This document shows positions 44,838 to 53,601 of a stretch of DNA of 64,000 nucleotides, in pieces. How positions within the stretch are numbered: position 1 is the first letter of the stretch; each line of letters starts with the position of its first letter. This DNA comes from Methylotenera sp. (lineage in GTDB: Bacteria > Pseudomonadota > Gammaproteobacteria > Burkholderiales > Methylophilaceae): assembly GCF_029945535.1 (NCBI RefSeq), contig NZ_JAQSCU010000013.1, positions 125,522-189,521 of the forward strand, given 5' to 3'. Under the pieces are notes generated by a model. It was not told where the DNA came from and did not search any database. It saw only the letters and a program-made list of their open reading frames with translations. Both the position numbers and the translations under genes were made by a program.

Positions 44838-45743
44838 TTATTTATTGTTTGAAAAACCCCAAACATAAGCCGCTAAAACATGAATCTGAGCTGGTGTGAA
44901 TTTTTCTTTCCACGCTGGCATTTGGTTGACTTTACCTTCATTGATACGTTTGATAATGGATGCTTCACCTGCGCCATGCAGCCAAATATTGTCAGTCAGA
45001 TTTGCTGATCCAATGTCTGTGTTGCCTTTACCTTCAGGGCCATGGCAGGCAGCGCAAGCTGCAAACTTATCTTTACCTAAACCTGCGCGACCAGAATCAT
45101 AAATACTGCCAGATAGGCTAAGTACATAGTTAGCAACGTTTTTAACATCTTCTGGTGTGCCTACAGCTGCTGCCATTGGTGGCATCATACCGATACGGCC
45201 ACCAGTGATGGTTTCTTCAATCTTAGCTGGACTACCACCGTGTAACCAGTCGTTGTCAGTTAGATTTGGAAAGCCACGGCTGCCTTTAGCATCTGAACCA
45301 TGACACTGAGCGCAGTTGTTCATAAATATACGCTCGCCAATGGCTCTAGCTTCAGGGTTCTTTGCAAGGTCTTCGGTTTTCATCACGGCAAATTTGGCGT
45401 ACATTGGTTCTAGCGCTTTGTTTGCTGCTGCAACTTCTTGCTCGTATTGTTTCGTTGCAGTCCAGCCTAATTTACCTGCAAAACTGCCTAAACCAGGATA
45501 AGCCGCAAGATAAAACAAGGCAAAGATTACAGTGAGAATAAACATCCCAACCCACCAGCGTGGTAATGGGTTGTTCATTTCACGAAGATCACCATCCCAA
45601 ACATGATCACTGGTGTTATCAACGCCAGAAGTCGCGACTTTAATTCTGCTTGCAATCAATAGCATGATTACGCAAAAAAGTATGCCGCCTAGTGCAATCA
45701 CTGTAATGAAAATGGGCCAAAAGCCACTAGTAAAATCACTCAT
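44838..45743 (-). CDS. ccoP: Cytochrome cbb3 oxidase subunit CcoP (di-haem)
   Basis: This 301-residue subunit has two N-terminal transmembrane helices (about 10-30 and 65-82) and two CxxCH haem motifs: CAQCH at 144-148 and CAACH at 230-234. The distal methionine ligands are likely in 'GGRIGMMPPM' and 'NEGKVNQMPAWK'. It passes electrons from soluble cytochrome c to CcoO and CcoN. It is followed, after a hairpin, by ccoG. Confidence 0.95.
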   Translation of the reverse strand: MSDFTSGFWPIFITVIALGGILFCVIMLLIASRIKVATSGVDNTSDHVWDGDLREMNNPLPRWWVGMFILTVIFALFYLAAYPGLGSFAGKLGWTATKQYEQEVAAANKALEPMYAKFAVMKTEDLAKNPEARAIGERIFMNNCAQCHGSDAKGSRGFPNLTDNDWLHGGSPAKIEETITGGRIGMMPPMAAAVGTPEDVKNVANYVLSLSGSIYDSGRAGLGKDKFAACAACHGPEGKGNTDIGSANLTDNIWLHGAGEASIIKRINEGKVNQMPAWKEKFTPAQIHVLAAYVWGFSNNK

Positions 45744-45785
45744 TTTATTTTCCTTTATTCTTCAGTGTATGAAGTTTTATTAACT

Positions 45786-45923
45786 TTAATCTTCTTTAAA
45801 AGGCAGGTTAGCTGCCTCTTTAAAGTCTGAAGTATTTCGATTTCGCCAAACCCAGATGAGAATGCCAACAAATACAATAAAACTAATAATTGTCGCAGCA
45901 ATGCGCAGTGTGGTTATATCCAT
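45786..45923 (-). CDS. ccoQ: Cytochrome cbb3 oxidase small subunit CcoQ
   Basis: A 45-residue frame on the minus strand begins MDITTLRIAATII and has one transmembrane helix ('IAATIISFIVFVGILIWVW') followed by 'NRNTSDFKEAANLPF'. That is the CcoQ/FixQ pattern, and it lies between ccoO and ccoP where CcoQ belongs. AAGGAAG precedes the ATG by about 8 nt. CcoQ protects the complex from oxygen. It is too short for a usual ORF list. Confidence 0.88.
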   Translation of the reverse strand: MDITTLRIAATIISFIVFVGILIWVWRNRNTSDFKEAANLPFKED

Positions 45924-45966
45924 TTTGGGTTCTTCCTTATATTGAGGTTACTTCAAGATATTTTGC

Positions 45967-46605
45967 TTATTTCAAGTGAATACCTAAAACTTGCAGGAAT
46001 GCAACCAAAGCATCTTGTTCAGTTTTGCCTTTGACATCTTCTACAGCACTCGCAATTTGTGCGTCAGTGTAAGGTACGCCTACAGTGCGAAGCGCACGCA
46101 TATGAGCTGGCATTGCATCCGCATCAACAAGCGTTTTTTCTAACCATGGATATGCTGGCATGATAGATTCAGGCACAAGATCACGTGGGTTATTCAAATG
46201 AATACGTTGCCAGTCATCACTATACTTACCACCAACACGTGCTAAGTCTGGACCTGTACGTTTACTACCCCATTGGAAAGGGTGGTCATACACTGATTCA
46301 CCAGCTACTGAGTAGTGTCCATAGCGCAAAGTTTCAGCGCGGAACGGACGAATCATTTGTGAATGGCAGTTGTAGCAACCTTCACGCGTGTAGATGTCGC
46401 GACCAGCCAATTGCAATGCCGTGTATGGCTGTAGACCAGTGATAGGCTCTGTTGTTGATTTTTGAAAGAACAGTGGAACGATTTCCACTAAACCACCAAA
46501 CGCCACTGTGAGCAAAATCAACACAATCATTAGAAAGTTATTGGTCTCAATTTTTTCGTGGCTAAAACCACTTTTTGTTTCACTGTTTTTATTTAAGTCA
46601 GACAT
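45967..46605 (-). CDS. ccoO: Cytochrome cbb3 oxidase mono-haem subunit CcoO
   Basis: This 212-residue protein has one N-terminal transmembrane helix (about 25-43) and one CxxCH haem motif (CYNCH at 77-81, '[15 protein letters not shown]'). '[17 protein letters not shown]' and '[11 protein letters not shown]' (Met ligand) follow. CcoO links CcoP and CcoN. It starts 9 nt after ccoN. Confidence 0.95.
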   Translation of the reverse strand: MSDLNKNSETKSGFSHEKIETNNFLMIVLILLTVAFGGLVEIVPLFFQKSTTEPITGLQPYTALQLAGRDIYTREGCYNCHSQMIRPFRAETLRYGHYSVAGESVYDHPFQWGSKRTGPDLARVGGKYSDDWQRIHLNNPRDLVPESIMPAYPWLEKTLVDADAMPAHMRALRTVGVPYTDAQIASAVEDVKGKTEQDALVAFLQVLGIHLK

Positions 46606-46614
46606 GGTTTTTCC

Positions 46615-48051
46615 TTAAGCGTGAGCAGTAACAGCTGGAATGTTCACAACAGCAGCTTTACCGCTGCTTGCCGTTTTGAGTACATTCCACAACATAATCG
46701 TCATGCCGCTAAGGTAGAGTAAGCCACCTAGCGCACGAATCATGTAGTACGGATGTTTTGCTTTTACGCTTTCCACGAATGTGTATGTCAATGTGCCATC
46801 AGTGTTAATTGCACGCCACATTAAACCTTCCATCACGCCTGAAATCCAAAGTGATGAGATGTAAAGCACGATACCGATAGTCGCTAACCAGAAATGCAAC
46901 TCAATGGCTTTAATGCTGTACATTTGTTTTTGACCAAACAAACGTGGAACCATGTAATAAAGCGCACCCATTGAGACTAAACCAACCCAGCCTAATGCGC
47001 CTGAGTGAACGTGACCAACTGTCCAGTCTGTGTAGTGTGAAAGTGAGTTGACCGTTTTAATCGCCATCATTGGACCTTCAAAGGTACTCATACCGTAGAA
47101 AGATAATGAAACAATTAAGAAGCGTAAGATAGGATCTGTACGCAATTTGTGCCATGCGCCAGACATTGTCATCATACCGTTAATCATACCGCCCCAACTT
47201 GGCGCCAACAGAATCAAGGAGAATGCCATACCTAGAGATTGAGTCCAGTCAGGTAATGCTGTGTAATGCAAGTGGTGAGGACCCGCCCACATGTAAGTGA
47301 AAATCAATGCCCAGAAATGCACGATAGACAAGCTATATGAGTACACAGGACGTTCAGCTTGTTTAGGTACAAAGTAATACATGATGCCTAAGAAACCCGC
47401 TGTAAGGAAGAAACCAACGGCATTGTGACCGTACCACCATTGCACCATCGCATCTTGCACGCCAGCGTATGCTGAGTAAGATTTCATGAAGCCAGCAGGA
47501 ATTGCCGCGCTGTTTACAATGTGTAGCAAAGCAACTGTCAGGATAAATGCACCAAAGAACCAGTTGGCGACATAAATATGTTTCACTTTACGTGTACCAA
47601 TCGTACCAAAGAACACAATCGCGTAAGACACCCAAACGATGGCAATCAAAATGTCGATAGGCCATTCTAGTTCAGCGTACTCTTTACCTTGCGTGTAACC
47701 CAACGGTAGTGAAATTGCCGCAGCTACAATCACTAATTGCCAGCCCCAGAATGTAAAAGATGCCAACTTAGGCATAAACAGCTTAGTTTGACACGTGCGT
47801 TGTACTACATAGTAAGAAGTGGCAAACAATGTACAGCCACCAAATGCAAAAATGACCGCGTTGGTATGTAGTGGACGCAAACGCCCAAAACTGGTCCAAG
47901 GTAAGCCTAGATTAAGTTCTGGCCAGACAAGTTGTGAGGCGATGATAACGCCCATTAACATGCCAAAAACGCCCCAAACTACGGCCATGATTGAAAATTG
48001 CCGTATGACGCCATCTTCATACGTAATTGCTTGAGTTTTAAGGTCTTGCAT
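46615..48051 (-). CDS. ccoN: Cytochrome cbb3 oxidase catalytic subunit CcoN
   Basis: This 478-residue protein has about twelve transmembrane helices and the His ligands for low-spin haem b, high-spin haem b3 and CuB ('[15 protein letters not shown]', '[16 protein letters not shown]', '[15 protein letters not shown]', '[14 protein letters not shown]'). The Tyr that cross-links to a CuB His in this family lies in the '[12 protein letters not shown]' region. It reduces oxygen at low tension. It opens the operon ccoN-O-Q-P-G-fixH-ubiM, and its promoter has an FNR-type box at 48132-48145. Confidence 0.96.
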   Translation of the reverse strand: MQDLKTQAITYEDGVIRQFSIMAVVWGVFGMLMGVIIASQLVWPELNLGLPWTSFGRLRPLHTNAVIFAFGGCTLFATSYYVVQRTCQTKLFMPKLASFTFWGWQLVIVAAAISLPLGYTQGKEYAELEWPIDILIAIVWVSYAIVFFGTIGTRKVKHIYVANWFFGAFILTVALLHIVNSAAIPAGFMKSYSAYAGVQDAMVQWWYGHNAVGFFLTAGFLGIMYYFVPKQAERPVYSYSLSIVHFWALIFTYMWAGPHHLHYTALPDWTQSLGMAFSLILLAPSWGGMINGMMTMSGAWHKLRTDPILRFLIVSLSFYGMSTFEGPMMAIKTVNSLSHYTDWTVGHVHSGALGWVGLVSMGALYYMVPRLFGQKQMYSIKAIELHFWLATIGIVLYISSLWISGVMEGLMWRAINTDGTLTYTFVESVKAKHPYYMIRALGGLLYLSGMTIMLWNVLKTASSGKAAVVNIPAVTAHA

Positions 48052-48131
48052 TTGTTTCCCCTATAGCACTTATTGATAATTCTTTGTGAGTTTCACACGT
48101 GACATTTTGTCGCACATTCCAGTAAATCTAA

Positions 48132-48145
48132 TTGATTTATGTCAA
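48132..48145 (-). promoter_or_regulatory. FNR-type box of the cco operon
   Basis: On the plus strand it reads TTGATTTATGTCAA, which is 9 of 10 consensus positions, inside a longer palindrome TCTAATTGA / TCAATTAGA. On the minus strand CAAAAT (complement of 48104-48109) could be the -10, placing the box centre at -41.5, as at ompW and hemN. Confidence 0.7.
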
Positions 48146-48285
48146 TTAGATTGAAATTGAGCTTAGTTTCTAAAAGGTCGATATTCTAGCCCTGTTGGAT
48201 GTTCTTAGCTAGAATTAGTTGCTTGATAACGTAGAAGATTTTTGAATTTAAGCCCAAGTAAAACTGTTACAAATAGATACAATTT

Positions 48286-48311
48286 TCACTGCAAAGTTTC
48301 AGTGATTTTTT
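48286..48311 (+). terminator. Terminator-like hairpin in an intergenic region
   Basis: TCACTG (48286-48291) pairs with CAGTGA (48300-48305), 8-nt loop, then six T. There is no gene upstream of it on this strand, so it might end a small RNA. Confidence 0.4.
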
Positions 48312-48563
48312 AAATTAAGTATAATTTGTTTAAAGCCACTAAAAACTGACGGTTTATATTGAGGCTGCTTAAGAATTGCTACGATATGTACTTAAAAAAT
48401 AAAAACTATTTGTTCATTAGCATTCTGCTAAGTTTTGCTTTTAGGCGTTGTGCTGTAAAAGCCAAGCTAGCTCATCATAATACTGCTTGATAATAATGCT
48501 AAGCTTAAATATTCATTTAGCCTAAGCATCTAAGAAGCGCATAATCTAGTAAACTTCGATGCT

Positions 48564-50027
48564 ATGAAGGCATTGAAAGTTTTAGCGCAGTTTTGTTTGA
48601 TTTTACTAATGTTGAGTACAGGCTCCTGTACTCAACAAAATTCGTCCACTTCTTCACATGAAATTGTATTTGCCATTGGGCAAATGCCTCTTAACTTAGA
48701 TCCGCGTTATGCCACAGACGCCGCTTCGGAGCGCGTGAACCGATTGGTGTATCAAAGCTTGGTAGATTTTGATACGCAATCAAAGCCGGTCGCCAGCTTG
48801 TCTACTTGGGTAGAGCTCAGTCCGACAGTGTTCCGATTTGCTTTGAATAAAAATCGCGCATCGTTTCATAATCAAATGCCGCTGACAGCCAATGACGTAA
48901 AAGCCACTTACGATTCATTAGCCACTTTAAAAGACTCGCCCAATACTGCTGAGTTTGCCAATATTAAAAATATTACGGTCATTGATAATGACACAGTTGA
49001 GTTTCAGCTGAATCAAGCAGATAAGCACTTCTCAGCTAAACTCATTATAGGAATTTTGCCAGCCAAACTCATTGCCGAAAGTTATGACTTTTCGCATTCG
49101 CCTATGGGCAATGGCCCTTTAAAATTTATCGCTTGGCAGAATAAATTAACTTTGCAACGTGTCAACGATGGTCAACGCATCAGTTTGATAGAAGTAAAAG
49201 ACCCAACTGTACGTGTGTTAAAGCTGCTGCATGGTGAAGTCGATTTGTTACAAGGTGAGTTGCCGCCAGAGCTAGTGAAGTATCTGCAAACTAAGCCCGA
49301 TGTAATTGTGAAAACTGGCATAGGTGCTAATTTTTCTTATCTGGGTTTAAATTTTCAAGACCCAGTATTGCAAAAGCTTAAAGTCAGGCAAGCCATCTCG
49401 CATGCCATAGACCGTAAGCAAATCATAGCAAAAGCCATGATTCAACATAGCCGTGAAGCGGACATGATTTTGCCTCCCGAACATTACACGAATCAACTCC
49501 ATGCAGATTTAACGCTCAATGACTACAACCCAGTTTTAGCAAAGCAGCTTTTGCAAGAAGCTGGTGTTAAGTTGCCACTTAAACTTGTTTATAAAACCTC
49601 AACAGATGCACAGCGGGTGCGCTTCGCTACTATATTACAAGCTCAAATGGCGAAGGCAGGCATAGACCTTGAAATCCGCAGCTTAGACTGGGGTACATTC
49701 TTTGAAGACGTAAAACAAGGCAACTTTCAATTGTACGGTCTCACCTGGGTCGGCATTAAAACGCCTGAAATTTATTTAAAAGCTTTTGGCACACACAGCG
49801 TTCCTCCGAATGGCTTTAACCGTGGCAGATACGCAGATGCTGAACTAGATAAACAGCTTGCTGAAGAAAACTGGCAAGCGGCAACAACGCGTATTCGTCA
49901 ACAGTTACCTTATGTACCATTGTGGTACGAAGGGCAGTTTGCCGCCATGAGTAAAAGCATCACCAATTACAACGCAAAACCTGATGGAAATTGGGATGAT
50001 TTGGGTACAATTAGCTATGCGCATTGA
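48564..50027 (+). CDS. ABC-type oligopeptide-binding lipoprotein (SBP_bac_5)
   Basis: This 487-residue protein has a lipobox (LLMLSTGSC, Cys near residue 23) and the family-5 solute-binding fold: 'FAIGQMPLNLDPRYATDAASERVNRLVYQSLVDFD' at the N-terminus, and 'VRQAISHAIDRKQIIAKAM' near residue 275. Family members bind peptides, including murein peptides (MppA), or nickel and sugars. The following genes are a YkuD-fold enzyme, two permeases and nagZ, so murein peptides are the most likely cargo. It overlaps the YkuD gene by 11 nt. Confidence 0.83.
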   Translation: MKALKVLAQFCLILLMLSTGSCTQQNSSTSSHEIVFAIGQMPLNLDPRYATDAASERVNRLVYQSLVDFDTQSKPVASLSTWVELSPTVFRFALNKNRASFHNQMPLTANDVKATYDSLATLKDSPNTAEFANIKNITVIDNDTVEFQLNQADKHFSAKLIIGILPAKLIAESYDFSHSPMGNGPLKFIAWQNKLTLQRVNDGQRISLIEVKDPTVRVLKLLHGEVDLLQGELPPELVKYLQTKPDVIVKTGIGANFSYLGLNFQDPVLQKLKVRQAISHAIDRKQIIAKAMIQHSREADMILPPEHYTNQLHADLTLNDYNPVLAKQLLQEAGVKLPLKLVYKTSTDAQRVRFATILQAQMAKAGIDLEIRSLDWGTFFEDVKQGNFQLYGLTWVGIKTPEIYLKAFGTHSVPPNGFNRGRYADAELDKQLAEENWQAATTRIRQQLPYVPLWYEGQFAAMSKSITNYNAKPDGNWDDLGTISYAH

Positions 50028-50496
50028 AATCTCCATATCCAATCAAACTCTCACGCTTTTCGATAACTTCGGCGGAGTAAAGGCTAAATACAATGTATCT
50101 ACTGCGGCGAATGGCGCTGGGTGCGAGAAAAATAGTGGCTGTACACCATTAGGGCAACATATTATCCGCGCTAAGATTGGTGCGGGGGCGGCAGAAAATA
50201 CGGTGTTTGTTGGGCGTAGACCTACGGGTGAAATCTGTACGCCAGAGTTAATGGCGGAGTTTCCAAATAGAGATTTGATTTTGACGCGTATTTTGTGGCT
50301 TTCTGGCACTGAAGTTGGATTTAATCGGCTTGGCAATGTAGATACCATGCAACGCTATATTTACATTCATGGCACACCAGATAGCACAGAGCTTGGCAAG
50401 ATTGGCTCGCATGGCTGTGTGCGCATGCGTAATGCGGAGATGATTGAGTTGTTTGATTTGGTTGATGTTGGTACGTCTGTGGTGATTTCGGAATGA
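50017..50496 (+). CDS. YkuD-domain L,D-transpeptidase/carboxypeptidase family, no signal peptide
   Basis: This 159-residue protein is the YkuD domain alone. The catalytic pattern is present: His118 (HGT) and Ser131-His132-Gly-Cys134-Val-Arg136 (SHGCVR), so Cys134 is the nucleophile. There is no signal peptide or membrane helix, so it should act in the cytoplasm. ATG 50017 is chosen over the longer frame from 49984 because it starts the YkuD fold. A cytoplasmic YkuD protein, ElsL of Acinetobacter, trims murein peptides in recycling (as I recall from the literature). The gene overlaps the binding-lipoprotein gene by 11 nt. Confidence 0.82.
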   Translation: MRIEISISNQTLTLFDNFGGVKAKYNVSTAANGAGCEKNSGCTPLGQHIIRAKIGAGAAENTVFVGRRPTGEICTPELMAEFPNRDLILTRILWLSGTEVGFNRLGNVDTMQRYIYIHGTPDSTELGKIGSHGCVRMRNAEMIELFDLVDVGTSVVISE

Positions 50497-50512
50497 GTTG
50501 CCAATCCAAGCC

Positions 50513-50590
50513 CGTCATTCTGAATGAAGTGAAGAATCCAGTTTTTTCTGACCAAATTGCTGGAACCTTCGCTATGCTCAGGATGACAGT
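50513..50590. repeat. Inverted-repeat intergenic element (dispersed-repeat type)
   Basis: The left arm begins CGTCATTCTGAATGAAGTGAAG (50513); the right arm ends CTTCGCTATGCTCAGGATGACAG (50590) and is its imperfect inverse. About 35 nt separate them. Similar 'CTTCGC...CTCA..ATGACA' elements are dispersed in many bacterial genomes. Confidence 0.6.
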
Positions 50591-50621
50591 TAAGTGTGTG
50601 ATGGCAAGTTAGGATGGTTTT

Positions 50622-51539
50622 GTGTTCTTAATTAAAAAGCTATCAAGCTTTGCTACCGTCATTTTTGGCGTGTTGCTACTTACTTTTCTACTGATTCATC
50701 TTGTACCAGGTGACCCAGTGGAAGTCATGCTAGGCGAATCCGCCAGTAGCGCTGACCGCAACCAATTACGTGCTGACTTGGGGCTAGATCAGCCGCTTAT
50801 CCAGCAGTTTGGGGCCTATCTGGCTAAGCTGTCGCAGGGCGATTTAGGTAAGTCTATACACACAAAAACGCCGATTATCGAAATGATGAAAACGCGTTAT
50901 CCAGCCACCGTAAAATTGGCGTTGTTATCCTTGATTATTGGCATCGCTTTAGGTGTGCCTATGGGTGTTTATGCGGCTTTAAAAGTGAATCATTGGCAAG
51001 ATATTGTAGTGACTTTGGTGAGCGTGCGTTTATCGGCTATGCCAGCTTTTTGGTTAGGACCTATGTTGATGCTGATATTCGCCGTATGGTTAGGCTGGCT
51101 GCCTGTCAGTGGCATGGAGTCTGGCGCTTCGATTATTCTACCTGCGTTAACTTTAGGTTTTGGGTTAAGCGCGATACTCACGCGTATGACGCGCACCAGT
51201 CTGCTGGAAGTACTGAATGACGATTATATTCGCACCGCCCGCGCCAAAGGTTTAACTGAGCAGGCAGTGATTTTACGCCATGCTTTACGTGCCGCTTTAT
51301 TGCCGATTATCACGATTGTTGGTTTGCAAATGGGTAGTTTGTTAGCTGGCACAGTAATTACCGAAACTATTTTTAGCTGGGATGGCATTGGTCGCTTGCT
51401 TGTGGAAAGTATTGAGAAGCGTGATTACCCCGTAACGCAGGCTTGTGTGCTGATTGTCGCTTTGAGTTATGTCTTGGTGAATTTAGTCACAGATGTTTTA
51501 TATAGATTTGCTGACCCTAGAGTTAGAGTCAGCGCGTAA
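50622..51539 (+). CDS. ABC transporter permease, DppB/OppB type
   Basis: This 305-residue permease has six predicted helices and the family motif 'LVPGDPVEVMLGESAS' near residues 26-41. The EAA loop is in 'LNDDYIRTARAKGLTEQAVILRHALRAALLPIITIVG' (near 195-230). The start is GTG 50622 with AGGA 7 nt upstream. It pairs with the permease downstream (18 nt gap), and no ATPase subunit follows, so it probably borrows a shared one. Confidence 0.9.
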   Translation: MFLIKKLSSFATVIFGVLLLTFLLIHLVPGDPVEVMLGESASSADRNQLRADLGLDQPLIQQFGAYLAKLSQGDLGKSIHTKTPIIEMMKTRYPATVKLALLSLIIGIALGVPMGVYAALKVNHWQDIVVTLVSVRLSAMPAFWLGPMLMLIFAVWLGWLPVSGMESGASIILPALTLGFGLSAILTRMTRTSLLEVLNDDYIRTARAKGLTEQAVILRHALRAALLPIITIVGLQMGSLLAGTVITETIFSWDGIGRLLVESIEKRDYPVTQACVLIVALSYVLVNLVTDVLYRFADPRVRVSA

Positions 51540-51557
51540 ATTTTGCTTGATGATTAA

Positions 51558-52349
51558 ATGAAAAAATTCGCCTCTTCTATTTTGATTTTCTGGCTAGCCG
51601 CCGTTGTTCTTGGGCGCTTGTTGCAGCTTAACCCAAATCAGATTGACTTGAGTGGCATTCTCAGTTCGCCGAGCTTTTCTTACTTATTGGGAGCAGATGA
51701 TTTAGGCCGTAGTATTCTGGCACGTCTTTTACGTGGTGTTGAAGTTTCGTTTATGGTTTCCATCATCGTTACAGTCATCACCATGTTGGTTGGCGTGTGT
51801 ATAGGTTTACTAGCAGGTTTCTATGGCGGCAAGATAGACCGTGTATTGATGCAGATTACCGATGTTTTTTTAGCCTTCCCAGGTATTTTGCTAGCAATCG
51901 CATTCGCGGCGGTACTCGGCCCAGGCTTGATAAATTTGATGATCGCTTTAAGCATTACTGGTTGGGTGAGCTACGCAAGACTCACGCGCGGACAAGCACT
52001 TGGGCTGCGAAATCGTCAGCATGTATTGGCTGCGGAATCGTTAGGGGCCTCTGTACCTCGCATGATATTTAGGCATATATTGCCCTTGCTCACATCAATA
52101 CTGGTCGTAGAAGCAACTTATAGTTTGGCTAGTGTGATGATTGCCGAGGCCAGCCTGTCTTTTCTTGGCTTAGGCATACAAGCGCCGAATGCCTCCTGGG
52201 GCGCCATGCTACGCGATGGTGTGCGATACATGCTAATCGCGCCGCATTACGTGTTAATTGTAGGATTAAGCTTGATGAGTTTGATTTTAGCGATTAACCT
52301 AGGCGGCGATTATTTACGTGATAAGTTAGACGTAAGAACAGAAACCTAA
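51558..52349 (+). CDS. ABC transporter permease, DppC/OppC type
   Basis: This 263-residue permease has the EAA-like loop 'HVLAAESLGASVPRMIFRHILPLLTSILV' and C-terminal 'GVRYMLIAPHYVLIVGLSLM'. It begins with a signal-anchor helix. It completes the membrane pair with the gene upstream. A REP-like palindrome lies right after the stop. Confidence 0.88.
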   Translation: MKKFASSILIFWLAAVVLGRLLQLNPNQIDLSGILSSPSFSYLLGADDLGRSILARLLRGVEVSFMVSIIVTVITMLVGVCIGLLAGFYGGKIDRVLMQITDVFLAFPGILLAIAFAAVLGPGLINLMIALSITGWVSYARLTRGQALGLRNRQHVLAAESLGASVPRMIFRHILPLLTSILVVEATYSLASVMIAEASLSFLGLGIQAPNASWGAMLRDGVRYMLIAPHYVLIVGLSLMSLILAINLGGDYLRDKLDVRTET

Positions 52350-52352
52350 ATT

Positions 52353-52380
52353 TGTAGGTCGGGTTTTAACCCGACCTACA
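52353..52380. repeat. REP-like palindromic unit, copy 2 (perfect 28-nt palindrome)
   Basis: TGTAGGTCGGGTTT (52353-52366) is followed directly by its inverse TAACCCGACCTACA. It shares GTAGGTCGGGTT and AACCCGAC with the unit at 33880. Confidence 0.7.
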
Positions 52381-52413
52381 GAGTTGTTGAAAATAGATTT
52401 TAAAGGGTGAAAT

Positions 52414-53460
52414 ATGTCATTAGGTCCTATTATGTTGGATGTGGTTGGTACAACGCTCACGGCAGAAGATATACGCCGTTTGCAGCATCCATTGGTGGGT
52501 GGTGTTATTTTATTTAAACGTAACTATGAAAATAACGCGCAATTAGATGCCCTGACAGCAAGCATTCATGCGGTTCGCCAGCCACCGCTTTTAATTGCGG
52601 TGGATCATGAAGGTGGCCGCGTACAACGCTTTAGAGATGGATTTACTAAAATTCCAGCTATGCGTGAGTTTGGTAAGATTTGGGACACCAATCCGAAAAA
52701 AGCGAAAGAGTTAGCAGTAGAAGCAGGCTGGATTTTAGCGGCAGAATTACGTGCGCACGGCATTGATTTCAGTTTTACGCCAGTACTTGATATGGACTAT
52801 GGCGATAGCTTAGTCATTGGCGATAGAGCGTTTCACCTTAAGCCACAGGCTATTAATGATTTAGCTTTTTCACTGATGCAAGGTCTTAAAAAAGGTGGTA
52901 TGGCAGCAGTGGGTAAGCACTTTCCAGGGCATGGCTTTGTGGTGGCAGATTCACATGTGAGCATGCCTGTAGATGACCGCGAGTTTGACCAAATCGCACA
53001 AAATGATATGCAGCCTTTCAGAATGCTGATTGACGATGGTATTCAAGCAATTATGCCAGCGCATGTCATTTACTCTAAGGTGGATGATAAGCCAGCTGGA
53101 TTCTCACCACGTTGGTTGCAAAAAATCTTAAGAGCGCGCCTCGGTTTTAACGGCGTGATTTTTAGCGATGATTTAAGTATGGAGGCAGCAACTGCGGGTG
53201 GCGATGTGACCACGCGTGCTTTAGCCGCTTTAAATGCTGGCTGCGATATGGTGTTGCTATGCAATCAGCCAGCCATGGCAGACGAGCTGCTGGCGAATCT
53301 CAAATGGACGATTTCCGCGCAAAGCATTGCAAGGCTAGCGCGCATGCATGGACAAAGAAATCCGCTCAGTTTAGATCAATTGCACGAAAGTGCGGACTTC
53401 GTAAAAGCTGTGCATCAAGTGGCCTTAGTTGGGAAATCTGAAGGTGAGTTGTTTGTCTAG
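52414..53460 (+). CDS. nagZ: Beta-N-acetylhexosaminidase NagZ
   Basis: This 348-residue glycoside hydrolase family 3 enzyme cuts N-acetylglucosamine from anhydro-muropeptides in the cytoplasm during cell-wall recycling. It has 'LIAVDHEGGRVQRFRDGF', the family motif 'GKHFPGHGFVVADSHVSMP' with the catalytic His, and the catalytic Asp in 'GVIFSDDLSMEAA'. It has no signal peptide, as expected. It lies 65 nt after the two permeases, and with the YkuD gene it forms a recycling neighbourhood. Confidence 0.95.
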   Translation: MSLGPIMLDVVGTTLTAEDIRRLQHPLVGGVILFKRNYENNAQLDALTASIHAVRQPPLLIAVDHEGGRVQRFRDGFTKIPAMREFGKIWDTNPKKAKELAVEAGWILAAELRAHGIDFSFTPVLDMDYGDSLVIGDRAFHLKPQAINDLAFSLMQGLKKGGMAAVGKHFPGHGFVVADSHVSMPVDDREFDQIAQNDMQPFRMLIDDGIQAIMPAHVIYSKVDDKPAGFSPRWLQKILRARLGFNGVIFSDDLSMEAATAGGDVTTRALAALNAGCDMVLLCNQPAMADELLANLKWTISAQSIARLARMHGQRNPLSLDQLHESADFVKAVHQVALVGKSEGELFV

Positions 53461-53520
53461 GTAAGCTTCATCATCATTAATTTGTAACAATTTATCACTT
53501 GAAACTTATTGGCTTAAACG

Positions 53521-53565
53521 CTATCTTAGTAAGCAGTGTCTTAATAAACACTATCTTAATAAACT
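53521..53565 (+). repeat. Three 15-bp tandem repeats before the BAX-inhibitor gene
   Basis: CTATCTTAGTAAGCA, GTGTCTTAATAAACA and CTATCTTAATAAACT follow each other with exactly 15-bp period. They lie 37-81 nt before the gene start. Confidence 0.6.
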
Positions 53566-53601
53566 TAGTAATTAAGTTTTTATTACTTAAAGGAATTCAC
53601 A

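Larger units (their letters stand above)
48052..48563. other. 512-nt intergenic between ccoN and the binding lipoprotein gene
   Basis: The ccoN side holds the FNR-type box. The middle has a terminator-like hairpin at 48286-48311 on the plus strand. The rest is AT-rich with no clear gene. One open frame of 34 codons at 48386-48490 has no ribosome site and is not called. Confidence 0.4.

Noticed and set aside
48386-48490. 34-codon open frame beginning MYLKNKNYLF in the ccoN upstream region
   Set aside because: It has a hydrophobic start, but no ribosome site and no recognised family, so it is likely chance.
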